Below are positions 1 to 8,168 of a stretch of DNA of 10,414 nucleotides, one piece after another (the stretch's first letter is position 1; each line of letters opens with the position of its first letter). The notes beneath the pieces are model-generated. The model ran no database searches. It was not told where the DNA came from and worked only from the letters and a program-made list of their open reading frames with translations. The stretch is from the NCBI RefSeq assembly GCF_000341285.1, contig NW_005178376.1, positions 1 through 10,414 of the forward strand, given 5' to 3'. Both the position numbers and the translations under genes were made by a program. Origin of the DNA: Galdieria sulphuraria (Eukaryota > Rhodophyta > Bangiophyceae > Galdieriales > Galdieriaceae).

Positions 1-103
1 ATATGATTTGCTCAGCAATAGATTTCTGGTTCTGAATTGTTACCCTATGGATGACAACCGACCTAGTCACTTTCAAAGTTTTCAACCTCTGCCAAATCGT
101 CAG

Positions 104-309
104 TTCTACTTTCAAGGGATCAATCTCAAGGCTCTATATGGAGAAATAATCTAATGTATGTTGACGATTCTATTGCAAGATTATATAGAGGTTGGCCCTC
201 AAAGTCACTCCTTAGAATGGGATCACAAGCTGTCTCAATTTTCAATAGTTGTAAAAGCTACGCTGCGAGTCAATTTGAACAATATCTTCTTGACAACAAA
301 GAAAAGTAG
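104..309 (+). CDS. Mitochondrial carrier (SLC25) family, C-terminal exon, partial
   Basis: This is the last exon of a gene that begins left of the window; the stop is TAG at 307-309. About 67 codons read SRDQ (112-123), then VDDSIARLYRGW (ending at 195), LLRMG (to 222), and a polar tail ending DNKEK. Mitochondrial carriers have this layout in their third repeat: a [KR]xQ step after helix 5, an acidic residue then LYRG before helix 6, an LR.G segment, and a short C-terminal tail. The family moves metabolites, nucleotides or cofactors across the inner mitochondrial membrane; the substrate cannot be told from this piece. The exon start is inferred from the acceptor CAG at 101-103 after a pyrimidine-rich stretch. 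The frame has stops upstream (last at 64-66), so an intron must precede it. An overlapping 50-codon frame (2-154) is less family-like. Confidence 0.55.
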
Positions 310-1498
310 ATTTCCCATTACAATCATAAAATAAGAGTCTTTGCTGTAAATATATGCTTCTTTTCTAGCAAAATGGTGGATAAATCAAAAGGAGACGAAA
401 GGCTTCGTATAAGTCGAGATTGAAGAGGAATTGCAAAACTGGCACGAGACTCATTTGAATGCTCTCCATTTTTGACGAGTAAAATCCAGAAGAAGCTAAC
501 TATCCATCCTTTCATAAACAAACTTCAAACATAATCACATTGCTTTGATATGGCTATTCTTCATCATCTCGGAAATAACAACTGTTGTTGGGTTACTCTA
601 TTCTTTCGTTTTATTTGGTATCACAAGTATTTGAAGTGGAACGTAGTTGGTTGGATTGGAATAGCCTTTGTAACATAGAATTCAATTGTATAGGACTAAA
701 AATTGGGAAGAATAAGACTTGCAAAGGGTATTGGCTTCGTATCGACTTGTGAGTCTTTCCTTATTGGTTTCAGAAAACCAAGGATATTCTTTGAAAGTGC
801 AAAATTTACTTGTATGAATTGAACATAGTCTACCAACTTAAGCTATGCTTTTTTTGGATTGAAGATTCGCTGATTGAGGCTATAAAACTCAAAAGAGAAA
901 AAGGTTGTCCTCAATCTTAAAGTCAAATGTCATATAGCTGGTAGCGTCAATCCAAACTTTTGTCAAGTGTACAATAAAATGTGCCTATGATTAGAACAAC
1001 AAACGGTTAGAAATTGCACAATCATAGACCAAGAACTATTTGGTTTTGCTCGTGATTTCTCTATGAAAAATTTCTCATGCAGCTGTTACTTTTTTGCTTT
1101 TTTTTAGCAAGTGCATGTCAGGTAAAACTACGAGTCATATCTAGCAATGGCAAAAACACACAAGATCTTCCTGTTTGAAATTCTGCAAGTGCGTTCTAAT
1201 CAACCATTGAAATTTTATGCCGTTTGACTGATATTCGCTGGTATGTTATGAACCTGCGTATATTGCTGGTGACTTTCTTCGAGGATAGAAAGAGTATCTG
1301 CATCTTTTCATCTCTGATGGACAAAAGTGGAGGTAAAAGCTGTCGTCTTTCTATGATTACAAGATAGCAATGGATCATTATGAAAGAGGAAGAGAAAAAG
1401 AAGTGCCCAAGATAGGTACATCTAAAGGTAAATGATGTACTCAATTTCAATTGAGATACAACAAAATACACAACTATTGTTTATCACAAAACATCCAT
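310..1498. other. Gene-poor region between convergent genes
   Basis: This stretch lies between the stop of the plus-strand carrier exon and the stop of the minus-strand glycine-rich gene, so it holds both 3' untranslated regions. Open frames in it are short and mostly lack ATG. One 42-codon plus-strand frame with ATG (550-678) is hydrophobic and not convincing. A strong pyrimidine tract ending in TTTTTTTTAG near 1100-1109 resembles a splice acceptor, but I could not attach it to a coding exon. No RNA gene was seen. Confidence 0.6.
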
Positions 1499-2665
1499 CT
1501 AGTCACTAAAAGTTTCACTGTCGTCATCAGGAGACTCATATAAATGTAAGGGACCCCCTGCAATAACCGAAAACAAACCACATGGTTGAGCTAGTTTTTC
1601 ATACTCTTCCTGAAAATGTTCCAAATCCATGACAGAAGAAGAAGGTTCAAAAACAATGTGAACGAGACCATTTTTGCCAGGTTGACCAACATCACCAAAG
1701 TAACTTCCTCCTGCGCCTCCTTCTCCATTAGAATACAACTCGTACTCGTATGGCTTCCCTCCAGAACCACCTCGTGAAGTTGCTCCATTGCCTCCAGAAC
1801 CTCCAACTTTTACAGTAGGTCCACCTCCACTACCACCGGCGCCACCACTACCCGGACCACTCGTACTACCAGGATTACCACCTCTACCACCGCCACCAGA
1901 CAAGTCGATGAAAGTCGAACTTTCTCCGCCTGTTCCTCCATATCCTGGGTTGCCTCCATCTCCACCTTTACCAACGAACAGCTTCTGCTTCCTTCCAGGT
2001 ACTACAGTTGTATCTCCAAAAGCGGTGCCACCTGCACCACCACCACCTCCACCAACGGGAATAGCAGAACAAAGCGTTACGCGTGAACCTCCAGCACCAC
2101 CTCCACCACCTCCACCAATAACCAAACCTCTGGCTTTGTGGACATGTTCAGGTATTGTCACGACGTGTAAACCAGGACTATCAAACGAAAGAGAAACTTC
2201 CGGTCGAACTTGTCCTATCTGAGTAAGGAAAGAAGCAGGAGCGTCATCTTGCAAAAAGGGTTCCAACGAGCTTTCTTCCAAATATCCTTGAAACTGAATA
2301 CGATGACCTCCTTGAACAGACTCATAGACTCTTCCTTCTGTCAACGAAACATTTTCTAGAGGACACAAACTGGGAACAAAACTTGGATCCAGCAAAGTAT
2401 CATTTACTTTCAAACTAGTTTCTTCAAAGCCAGATTCCCTACAATCTGGAATATCTGCTGTTATATTCACTGGAGGAAATAAGGTAGTGGAAAAGACCTT
2501 GTACAAGGTACGGTTATTTATCAAAACCTTACTTCCAAATATCACATGGATATCGGGTCCTCTGGGAACTTGTACTGTATAAATACTGGGATGAGAATAA
2601 CCTATTTGGTGACATTCTCCAAGCATCAGAATACATGAAAGAACCAGAAAAATTCTCCAATACAT
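1499..2665 (-). CDS. Secreted glycine-rich protein with a phage-tail-like Gly-rich domain
   Basis: The protein has 388 aa and starts at ATG 2665-2663. Residues 1-18 form a classic signal peptide (MYWR, hydrophobic core, cleavage near GEC-HQ). Residues 19-157 carry four N-glycosylation sequons (N51RT, N67IT, N88DT, N105VS) and cysteines C75 and C101. Residues 158-342 form a glycine-rich domain: a short beta lead-in (SLSFDSPGLHVVTIP), runs of seven and six glycines, a VVPGRKQKLFVGKGG step, many GG repeats, and a closing GLVHIVFEP strand. This order (beta strand, GGGGGG, PG..., VGxGG, GG.SS) matches the Gly_rich_2-type domain known from phage tail fibres and some eukaryotic surface proteins. The tail is acidic (DDDSETFSD). 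I infer a wall, matrix or adhesive protein; no enzyme motif is visible. It is intronless. Codons GGT and GGA dominate, so the opposite strand shows a false proline-rich frame. Confidence 0.85.
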   Translation of the reverse strand: MYWRIFLVLSCILMLGECHQIGYSHPSIYTVQVPRGPDIHVIFGSKVLINNRTLYKVFSTTLFPPVNITADIPDCRESGFEETSLKVNDTLLDPSFVPSLCPLENVSLTEGRVYESVQGGHRIQFQGYLEESSLEPFLQDDAPASFLTQIGQVRPEVSLSFDSPGLHVVTIPEHVHKARGLVIGGGGGGGAGGSRVTLCSAIPVGGGGGGAGGTAFGDTTVVPGRKQKLFVGKGGDGGNPGYGGTGGESSTFIDLSGGGGRGGNPGSTSGPGSGGAGGSGGGPTVKVGGSGGNGATSRGGSGGKPYEYELYSNGEGGAGGSYFGDVGQPGKNGLVHIVFEPSSSVMDLEHFQEEYEKLAQPCGLFSVIAGGPLHLYESPDDDSETFSD

Positions 2666-2749
2666 GAAGAGAACTCCCAGGGACTTGAACCGAAATCATA
2701 GACTACTTTTCAATTGTCATTTGTTTGCTTCTTTCAACGAGACAATTGT

Positions 2750-3144
2750 TCAGTACGCGTGGATGTCTACCTGACGATCAGCTTCCTCTTTGGATTTCAT
2801 TACTCTTAGTAAGCAGTCTCCCACTATTAGGGTGTTCATTCAATTCTTCTACGGAATGAGAAAAGAGTTCAACTTTGAATTAGCACTTGTTTTATGCTTG
2901 AGGACTATATCTTTGTTATAGAATAGAGAGATCATTTTTGATTGGTCAAGGAAATGAATAGGAAAAACAAACAATAAAACGTGTAAACGCTGCGATACGA
3001 GTGCAAAGTCATGCTGAGATTGATACACGTTGTTATCCTTTCGACATCAGCATCTTGCGAGTTCGTAGGAATCGCTCTAAGGACCACACTCTTGCAGTGT
3101 TCTATCAAGCCTTCTTTTGAATCATAGAGTCTTTTTGAAGACAT
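2750..3144 (-). CDS. Small two-exon orphan gene, about 63 aa (reconstructed)
   Basis: Exon 1 (3144-3027) starts MSSKRLYDSKEGLIEH and runs 39 codons plus one base; a TAA lies two codons upstream, so this ATG is the first in frame. A GTATCA donor begins at 3026. An acceptor ending CCTAATAG (2824) opens exon 2 (2823-2750), which continues in phase and ends VDIHAY and TGA. The joined product is about 63 aa, hydrophilic and helix-prone, rich in K, E, D and R, with no signal or membrane segment. The 203-nt intron contains a second, stronger acceptor (pyrimidine tract then CCGTAG at about 2841), which would give a different short end. Without splicing, exon 1 runs on to a 70-aa frame with an unlikely hydrophobic tail. 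I do not recognise a family. The gene ends 84 bases before the glycine-rich gene's start. Confidence 0.42.
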
Positions 3145-3376
3145 TCCTTACTGGAGAAACTTTGTGACGTCCGTAATGAAGAAAGAGTGGAGTTTAAGTT
3201 GTCCGACAATTACTCAGTCATTAGAAGGAATCCTCCTCCAAACTATTATATCAGTAAAAAAGAAAAGTACAAGTAGATGCCAGGCCGACTTACTTTGAGA
3301 AAGTAAAGTTTGGTTTTTACTTTATTTGGCACTAGTTGTAGCAAGGAATCTGAAAAGACATGACTTTTACTGGTCT

Positions 3377-3929
3377 TTAATGTTTCCCTTGCCATCTAGA
3401 AGTCTTTTGATATTCTCTTTGCCAGTAATGTTCACCGAAAGGATCATCACCACTAAAGGAAACGCCGACGCTTTTAGCGTTGTGAATGGTTTTAGCTAAA
3501 AATCTGGCTTCATTCTCTTGAACTCTCTCATAGAGTTTAGTTACTGAGTCGTTCATAAAAGGGATATTGTGTATTTTTGTATAAGAGTACCCTCCATGTT
3601 TGAGGTATTTATGTGCCACGTAGCTCAATGTTTTTTTCCCTAGTCTGAGTTCCGCAACAAGTCTATGGGAGTCATTTGAAGTTTCAACATGTATCTCTGT
3701 TGAGTCAGTAGGTTTGTAAAAGTAGTGGTCCAAGTATTTTGATGTTTCTAGAAAACTTTGCACCTTTCAAAGCTTAGCTTAATAGTTGTCTTTTGGCTCG
3801 TGCTGTTTTATATTCGAGTGTGTTGAATATAATGAAAAGCTCCAGTTGAGTTTATTGAATGTTGCTTTCTTCTTGGTTAGTTACTATATTGCAGAATTCT
3901 GGCTTGGGAGCAACCTTTGTTGAATCCAT
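3377..3929 (-). CDS. Two-exon orphan protein, about 143 aa (reconstructed)
   Basis: The large exon (3763-3377) has 128 open codons but no plausible ATG at its start: it opens with GTG directly after AAAG, and a TGA lies just upstream. This suggests a splice acceptor at 3764. Upstream on the same strand an ATG in good context (ACACAAAAATGG, 3929-3927) opens MDSTKVAPKPEFCNI, followed by GTAACT at 3884. Removing 3884-3764 (121 nt) joins the two in phase 0, giving 143 aa. A TAA lies ten codons before that ATG. The protein is soluble and basic, rich in H, Y and K, with segments such as LDHYFYKPTDSTEIHVETS, GKKTLSYVAHKYLKHGGYSY and GDDPFGEHYWQREY. No signal peptide or membrane helix is seen. I do not recognise a family. 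Another donor, GTTGCT after codon 5, is also in phase. Confidence 0.55.
3764..3884 (-). other. Predicted GT-AG intron in the 143-aa orphan gene
   Basis: The intron is 121 nt, from GTAACT to TTTGAAAG on the minus strand. It is inferred because the downstream exon has no ATG and both flanking frames are in phase 0. A CTAAG element about 10 nt before the acceptor could serve as branch point. The acceptor lacks a strong pyrimidine tract, so the exact borders are uncertain. Confidence 0.45.
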
Positions 3930-4229
3930 TTTTGTGTGTCGATATTTAATGCTTCTTTAATCCGAAACTGTTGGTCGTTTTCTTTGACTCGTGCAATTGA
4001 CTCTTGAGACTCTTTATACCTTTTCTATTCATCGAGTAAAAGACTTGTGTCCAAGTGTATGGTTTACTCCTTTTTGATGGTTACATAGAGATTATGTGTG
4101 AAGCTAGTATTGATATTCTAGAGCCAATATTAAGACATCCATTGAATAGTATCTCCAACACTAAGACACCGTTGTGATTCAGAATATTGCCACTTGATAT
4201 ATATATGATAGAGATATATAGCTACATAG

Positions 4230-4237
<8 letters not shown>
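3930..4237. other. Intergenic region upstream of the orphan gene
   Basis: This is the presumed upstream region of the minus-strand 143-aa gene. No open frame of note and no RNA gene is visible. It becomes very TA-rich toward the right, with TATATATATGATA and similar runs from about 4197 leading into the GA repeat. No clear promoter element could be assigned. Confidence 0.5.

Positions 4238-4274
<37 letters not shown>
4238..4274. repeat. (GA)18 microsatellite flanked by TA-rich DNA
   Basis: An uninterrupted GA dinucleotide tract of about 18 units follows a TA-rich stretch (about 4197-4237) that itself has TATATA and GATATATA motifs. Simple repeats of this kind are common in eukaryotic intergenic DNA and change length by replication slippage. 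The purine-pyrimidine strand asymmetry could allow triplex (H-DNA) formation; that is general knowledge, not shown here. Confidence 0.97.
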
Positions 4275-4279
<5 letters not shown>

Positions 4280-4715
4280 AAATACTATTTTCATATCAAG
4301 AATGAGTCGTTTTCGTACCCTTTATTGATTCATTTCATTGTCATTCTATAGGGAAATATTCAAATTCTCTATCTGCAGGAAGCATGACCATAACAATGAG
4401 GATTTCACTGTTTTGGAACAATAAAATAAGAGCTAGAGTTGATTTATAAAAACTATAGCTGTTTCACAGATAAAAGTATTCAACACATTCTCAGAGGACA
4501 AGGGAGTGAGGAGTGGTTTATAATAGAGTGGACAAATTGAAAACAAAATAATAGTTGTGCCAGCGCAAGCAGCTTGAAATCAACAAAAAAGATAAACAAC
4601 AAACACTCCAAAATTGAAAATGGTGGTCAAACGAATTGGAATTGAAAGTTGCTAATCATCCCAATCCATAGATTTTCAGTCCTACAAGAATACCCAATAA
4701 CCAAAATGACACTGA
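4275..4715. other. Gene-poor AT-rich stretch
   Basis: No coding region or RNA gene is visible between the microsatellite and the broken coding-like segment that begins near 4716. The plus strand is A-rich, especially from about 4540 to 4620. Stops are frequent in all frames. Confidence 0.5.
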
Positions 4716-5410
4716 AAAAGGGCTACATTGATCTTAAAGTCAACTCTCATTGACCAACTTATGATGGAAGATGTGACACTAGTATCCAAAGAACTGAAAG
4801 CATTTCGAGAAAGAGAGCAGAATATAATAAGAAGAATGACGAAGTATAGAAGACTCTATACAAAAAATTGAATTTAGTAAACTCAAATTATCAACCATTC
4901 CACTCAATAAAGAATGGTTACGACGAAAGAAACTGAACAAAATTCAATAAACTAATGAAACCAGTATAGATTTTAAGAAATATTAGACAAACACTATTTC
5001 CCTGGATTTCAAGAAAGAGTTCCTGAAAACTTTGCCAATGCGATGTTGTGATCAGCTTGATAAGCTTTTGCTCTCCTTTTTGGATTCAAAGAAGCTTATG
5101 ACTTTGCATTGACTTTGGAGCATCAAATGTCTAAGTATTACAAAATATGGTCAAATGAAAGCAAGGTAGAAAAACTTTGAAAAAGCAGAATGCCAAGTAT
5201 TGTCTCCATCCATAGGTATTCAATAGATGAATGAACTATTACCATTTTAAAAGATATTGTTTGAAACGTATCCATATGTCCAAGGAACAAATTGCCTTTT
5301 TGCTTGAGAATTATTTCCACTTTTACATTGTCAGCAGTTGTTCTTTGGCATTGATGGAATTGTTGCTTTTTGTCTTTTATGTATCGACCCTTGTTATTGT
5401 TGTTTATTGA
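4716..5410 (+). pseudogene. Possible decayed or intron-split coding region
   Basis: Three open pieces lie in one and the same plus-strand frame: about 4716-4868 (includes MEDVTLVSKELKAFRERE), 4977-5048 (includes HYFPGFQERVPENFANAM) and 5064-5177 (includes AFALLFGFKEAYDFALTLEH). They are separated by short stop-containing gaps; between the last two are only three stops within 15 bases. A shift to another frame gives 59 further codons with ATG at 5231-5233, ending in a hydrophobic segment and TGA at 5408-5410. The peptides look protein-like rather than random, but the area is A-rich, which makes chance frames likelier. It may be an eroded gene, a transposon remnant, or exons with introns I cannot place: an ACTAATG branch-like site and CCAG acceptor at about 4951-4963 would fit one. 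No family is recognised. Confidence 0.25.
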
Positions 5411-8084
5411 TTTTGAAATAGAATATCCAAGTTTTTTTTCAAAAAAAATATTCCTATGTTATCAGCCATGGAATGCTTTTCAATATTCCATAGTGATTTC
5501 GGATATTTCAATCTTTCTTTCCACACAATATAATTGTATGTTTATTTGATTCAACGATGTTCTTACTCTTTTGTTGTTTCGTAAAGGTCTTCATTTCAAA
5601 TATCTTCAACTGATTCATCTCTTTCACAAACTAGTTGCATCATACGAGTTTCTCAAAAAAGGTACTTTTCTCATATTCCTTTGGTTTCCTACGCAACAAT
5701 TTCTTGGAGATACAAATGAACTTTCCAATCTTACTCACATTTCTCTCTTTTTCAACTGCTTTAAGACTCATAGGAAACAAATTTTCGTATCGAAGGATGA
5801 CTTGCAATAGTAGTTCCACAACATAGCTGATGATTGAAACGGGTATGATTCTACTTTTCATCCAATGAGTGAATCAATCAGCAACTTGCCTATTTTCTAG
5901 AGTTTTGTTATATTCCCTTAGACAATTCACTACAAGAGAATAATCTAGAAGAGCTGCTATCTTTCTTTCTTCTTGAATATTGTTTCGTGGCAAGTAGATT
6001 CAAATCAGCAAATGAAGCCCAATCCATTTCTAAGAGTTTTCAAATCAGTGTTCTGAAGTAGCTCACAACGCTTCCTTAAAAAGATAATCTTGAGTTATGT
6101 CAATCATTGGTCGACATTTTGATTTATGAAAGGGACATAAAATCTTACAATAGCCTATTCACCATCTTTGTTGGATTAGTCACAAGACACTGTGTTTTCA
6201 TTCAAAAAATACAAAGAAAGTATCTTCTTAAAGATCCCTTTTTTCTATAAGATGATTTCATAAACTGCGATGATAACTTTTTTTGAGAAAAGAGTGGGAC
6301 GTACAATGTATCTCTTACCAAGTTGAGTAGAATAGGAAAACGACATATAGCATGTATATTGCTTTTCTCTTTTTTTCCTGTCTTGTAAAATCCTCGAGTT
6401 GATCAACAATGACGTAAATCAGCAATTTTCTATCACCTGGAATTGATCATAATCCATCATTCCGTTGTCTTCAAAAGAAATCCAACAATGATACCACCTT
6501 GCGTTGAAATCAAAGCATATAAACATAGATATTTTCTACAAGTACTTGATTCTTTTTACAACAGAGATCACTGAATCTGTTTTCTCTCATATCACAACAA
6601 TGGCTTTTTGGATGATGGATTTCCCAACTGGGATAAAATGTTTATTCCGCTGAATATTGCTTGCGAGTTGACGTTATTTTTTATTCTTTGTAGAGCAAGT
6701 TGGATAAAGTCGTTTCTCTTTTTTCTCATTTTTTTGACTAGTTCCTTGTGGAAATGAACGTTTCTTGTATTTGTAGACCTGTTTGTTTATACAAAACGTT
6801 GAGTTGTCCTTGAGTCTTGTATTACAAATATCCAAAAGAAACCTCCACCAGTGTACCTATCAGATAATATTTTGTAAAAGTATTCTGTCTAACGCGAGGA
6901 AGCTTTGTAGTGATTCACTTATTGAACAAGCTGATGGATGAGAATGGAAGAAGAGTAGGAGTTAACTGGAGCTGAACAAATCTTTCTTTGAATTTGCAGA
7001 GCTTTTAAAAGTTTTCCGTTCTTTTTCGTATTTGAAGAAATAATAGCCTTTCTTGGGTTTTCTAATTCCTAAAGCAGTGTTGTACTTTTTTAGCCAACTA
7101 TTGAGGAGAGAGAATTCAACAATGATTCAAAAGCTATGCAAGTAGAAGATATGAAAAGAGAATCAATAGGATACACTCCATTCAACTGAATTGTATTTTT
7201 TTGAAAACATGTTTTCTCTTGACAGAATCCACAATATCAAATGTCACTATTAGTCCGCGAGTATTTTCAGAGAAAGAGACAGTAGTTATTGAGTCTACTA
7301 TGTTATAGAAATTGGGTATTGATAATGCACTTGTGTGTAAGTCAATGTTGTTTCTGATATGAGAAGTCAAAAGAGAGATAGACAATGTTTCTGGTTTCTG
7401 ATAAAACCACGAGATATTTTTGAGCCTTTTTTGCACCTTTTTTTGGTTTGTCTTTTGCTATCATCAACTTTTGTAGCTTTAGTGATAAACTGCTACTTGT
7501 CGTGATATCGTAAGAAAGGAATTTGATAATTGCTGAGAATAAAGCAGTGCTGTGCTTGCGGGTTTCTGCATTTCTACTAAATAATATATTTCAACTGGAG
7601 CTTTTGAATAGACTACAGAAGAGAATGACTTGGTTCATACTCTAGTTCCGTGTTTCGAAATGAAGCAAAAGTGACGTAAAAACTATTCCATAAAATACAG
7701 AAAATCTAGAGAGACGTCTATGGAACAAATTCTTCATGAACAATCTATATTGCTTGGAACTCTCATGACTACTCTCGAAAATTCTGAAAGAAACTTTCTT
7801 ATATATGTGAGAATGGGCCATGTTCAATAGCTTTATACTCTCAAAGAGCATAAAAAACTTGTGAAATAAACATTGGCTTCCTTCCAATCCTCCTTGTACC
7901 CTATGAGAGTTACCATTATATTAGCATACGAGAATAAAAATATCGATAGTTGAAAAAGCCATATTGATCGTTCTTCTATAGTTCAAGTCATCTCAGTCCA
8001 AGCCCTAAAAGGTATGACATAGTCATCAGTTGATACAGAAAACAAGTTGGGTTGGTATCCTTTACTGTTTTCTCGTTGTTGTTG
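5411..8084. other. Long gene-poor AT-rich region
   Basis: About 2.7 kb without a gene I can support. Open frames are short, and most begin with GTG or TTG, not ATG. The best are a minus-strand frame 5861-5640 (73 codons with ATG, rich in K, R and L) and a minus-strand frame 7457-7182 (about 91 codons, no ATG), which could at most be an internal exon. Many T and A homopolymer runs are present. No tRNA, insertion sequence or long tandem repeat was seen. The right end holds the presumed promoter and leader of the large NTPase gene, but no TATA box could be fixed. Confidence 0.5.
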
Positions 8085-8166
8085 GTATGAATGGCAAACA
8101 GTCAATCATTTATTTATTTATATTTATACTCAAAAATAAACCACAGGTTATTCAATTTTATTTTAG
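8085..8166 (+). other. Predicted intron in the 5' leader of the NTPase gene
   Basis: GTATGA at 8085-8090 and a pyrimidine-rich end TTCAATTTTATTTTAG at 8151-8166 frame an 82-nt sequence with typical small GT-AG intron signals. The acceptor lies two bases before ATG 8169-8171. If it is spliced, the upstream in-frame ATG at 8091 is removed and translation starts at 8169. The peptide encoded inside (rich in Y, L, F and I) does not look like the protein that follows, which supports an intron. Confidence 0.6.
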
Positions 8167-8168
8167 CG

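Noticed and set aside
2-154. 50-codon plus-strand frame overlapping the carrier exon in another frame
   Set aside because: The other frame carries the LYRGW and LLRMG carrier signature, and this one shows no family resemblance; most of it is probably intron.
550-678. 42-codon plus-strand frame with ATG, hydrophobic
   Set aside because: Short, T-rich, no recognisable motif, and isolated in a 3' intergenic region.
1196-1471. 91-codon minus-strand frame after the glycine-rich gene
   Set aside because: Composition (F, S, I, R runs) resembles translated noncoding AT-rich DNA, and it lies in the likely 3' untranslated region.
1788-2222. Plus-strand 144-codon proline-rich frame
   Set aside because: It is the complement of the glycine codons of the secreted protein; its PPPP runs follow from GGN codons read in reverse.
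2664-2700. GGTTCAAGTCC on the minus strand, like a tRNA T-loop or B box
   Set aside because: The flanking bases form only two good T-stem pairs, no A box or acceptor stem lies at the right distance, and a permuted tRNA layout did not help.
5640-5861. 73-codon minus-strand frame with ATG
   Set aside because: It overlaps an equally open plus-strand frame, has K/L-rich composition expected from AT-rich DNA, and lacks any domain or context.
7642-7887. 81-codon minus-strand frame
   Set aside because: It begins with TTG, not ATG, which is not expected for a eukaryotic gene, and shows no domain.
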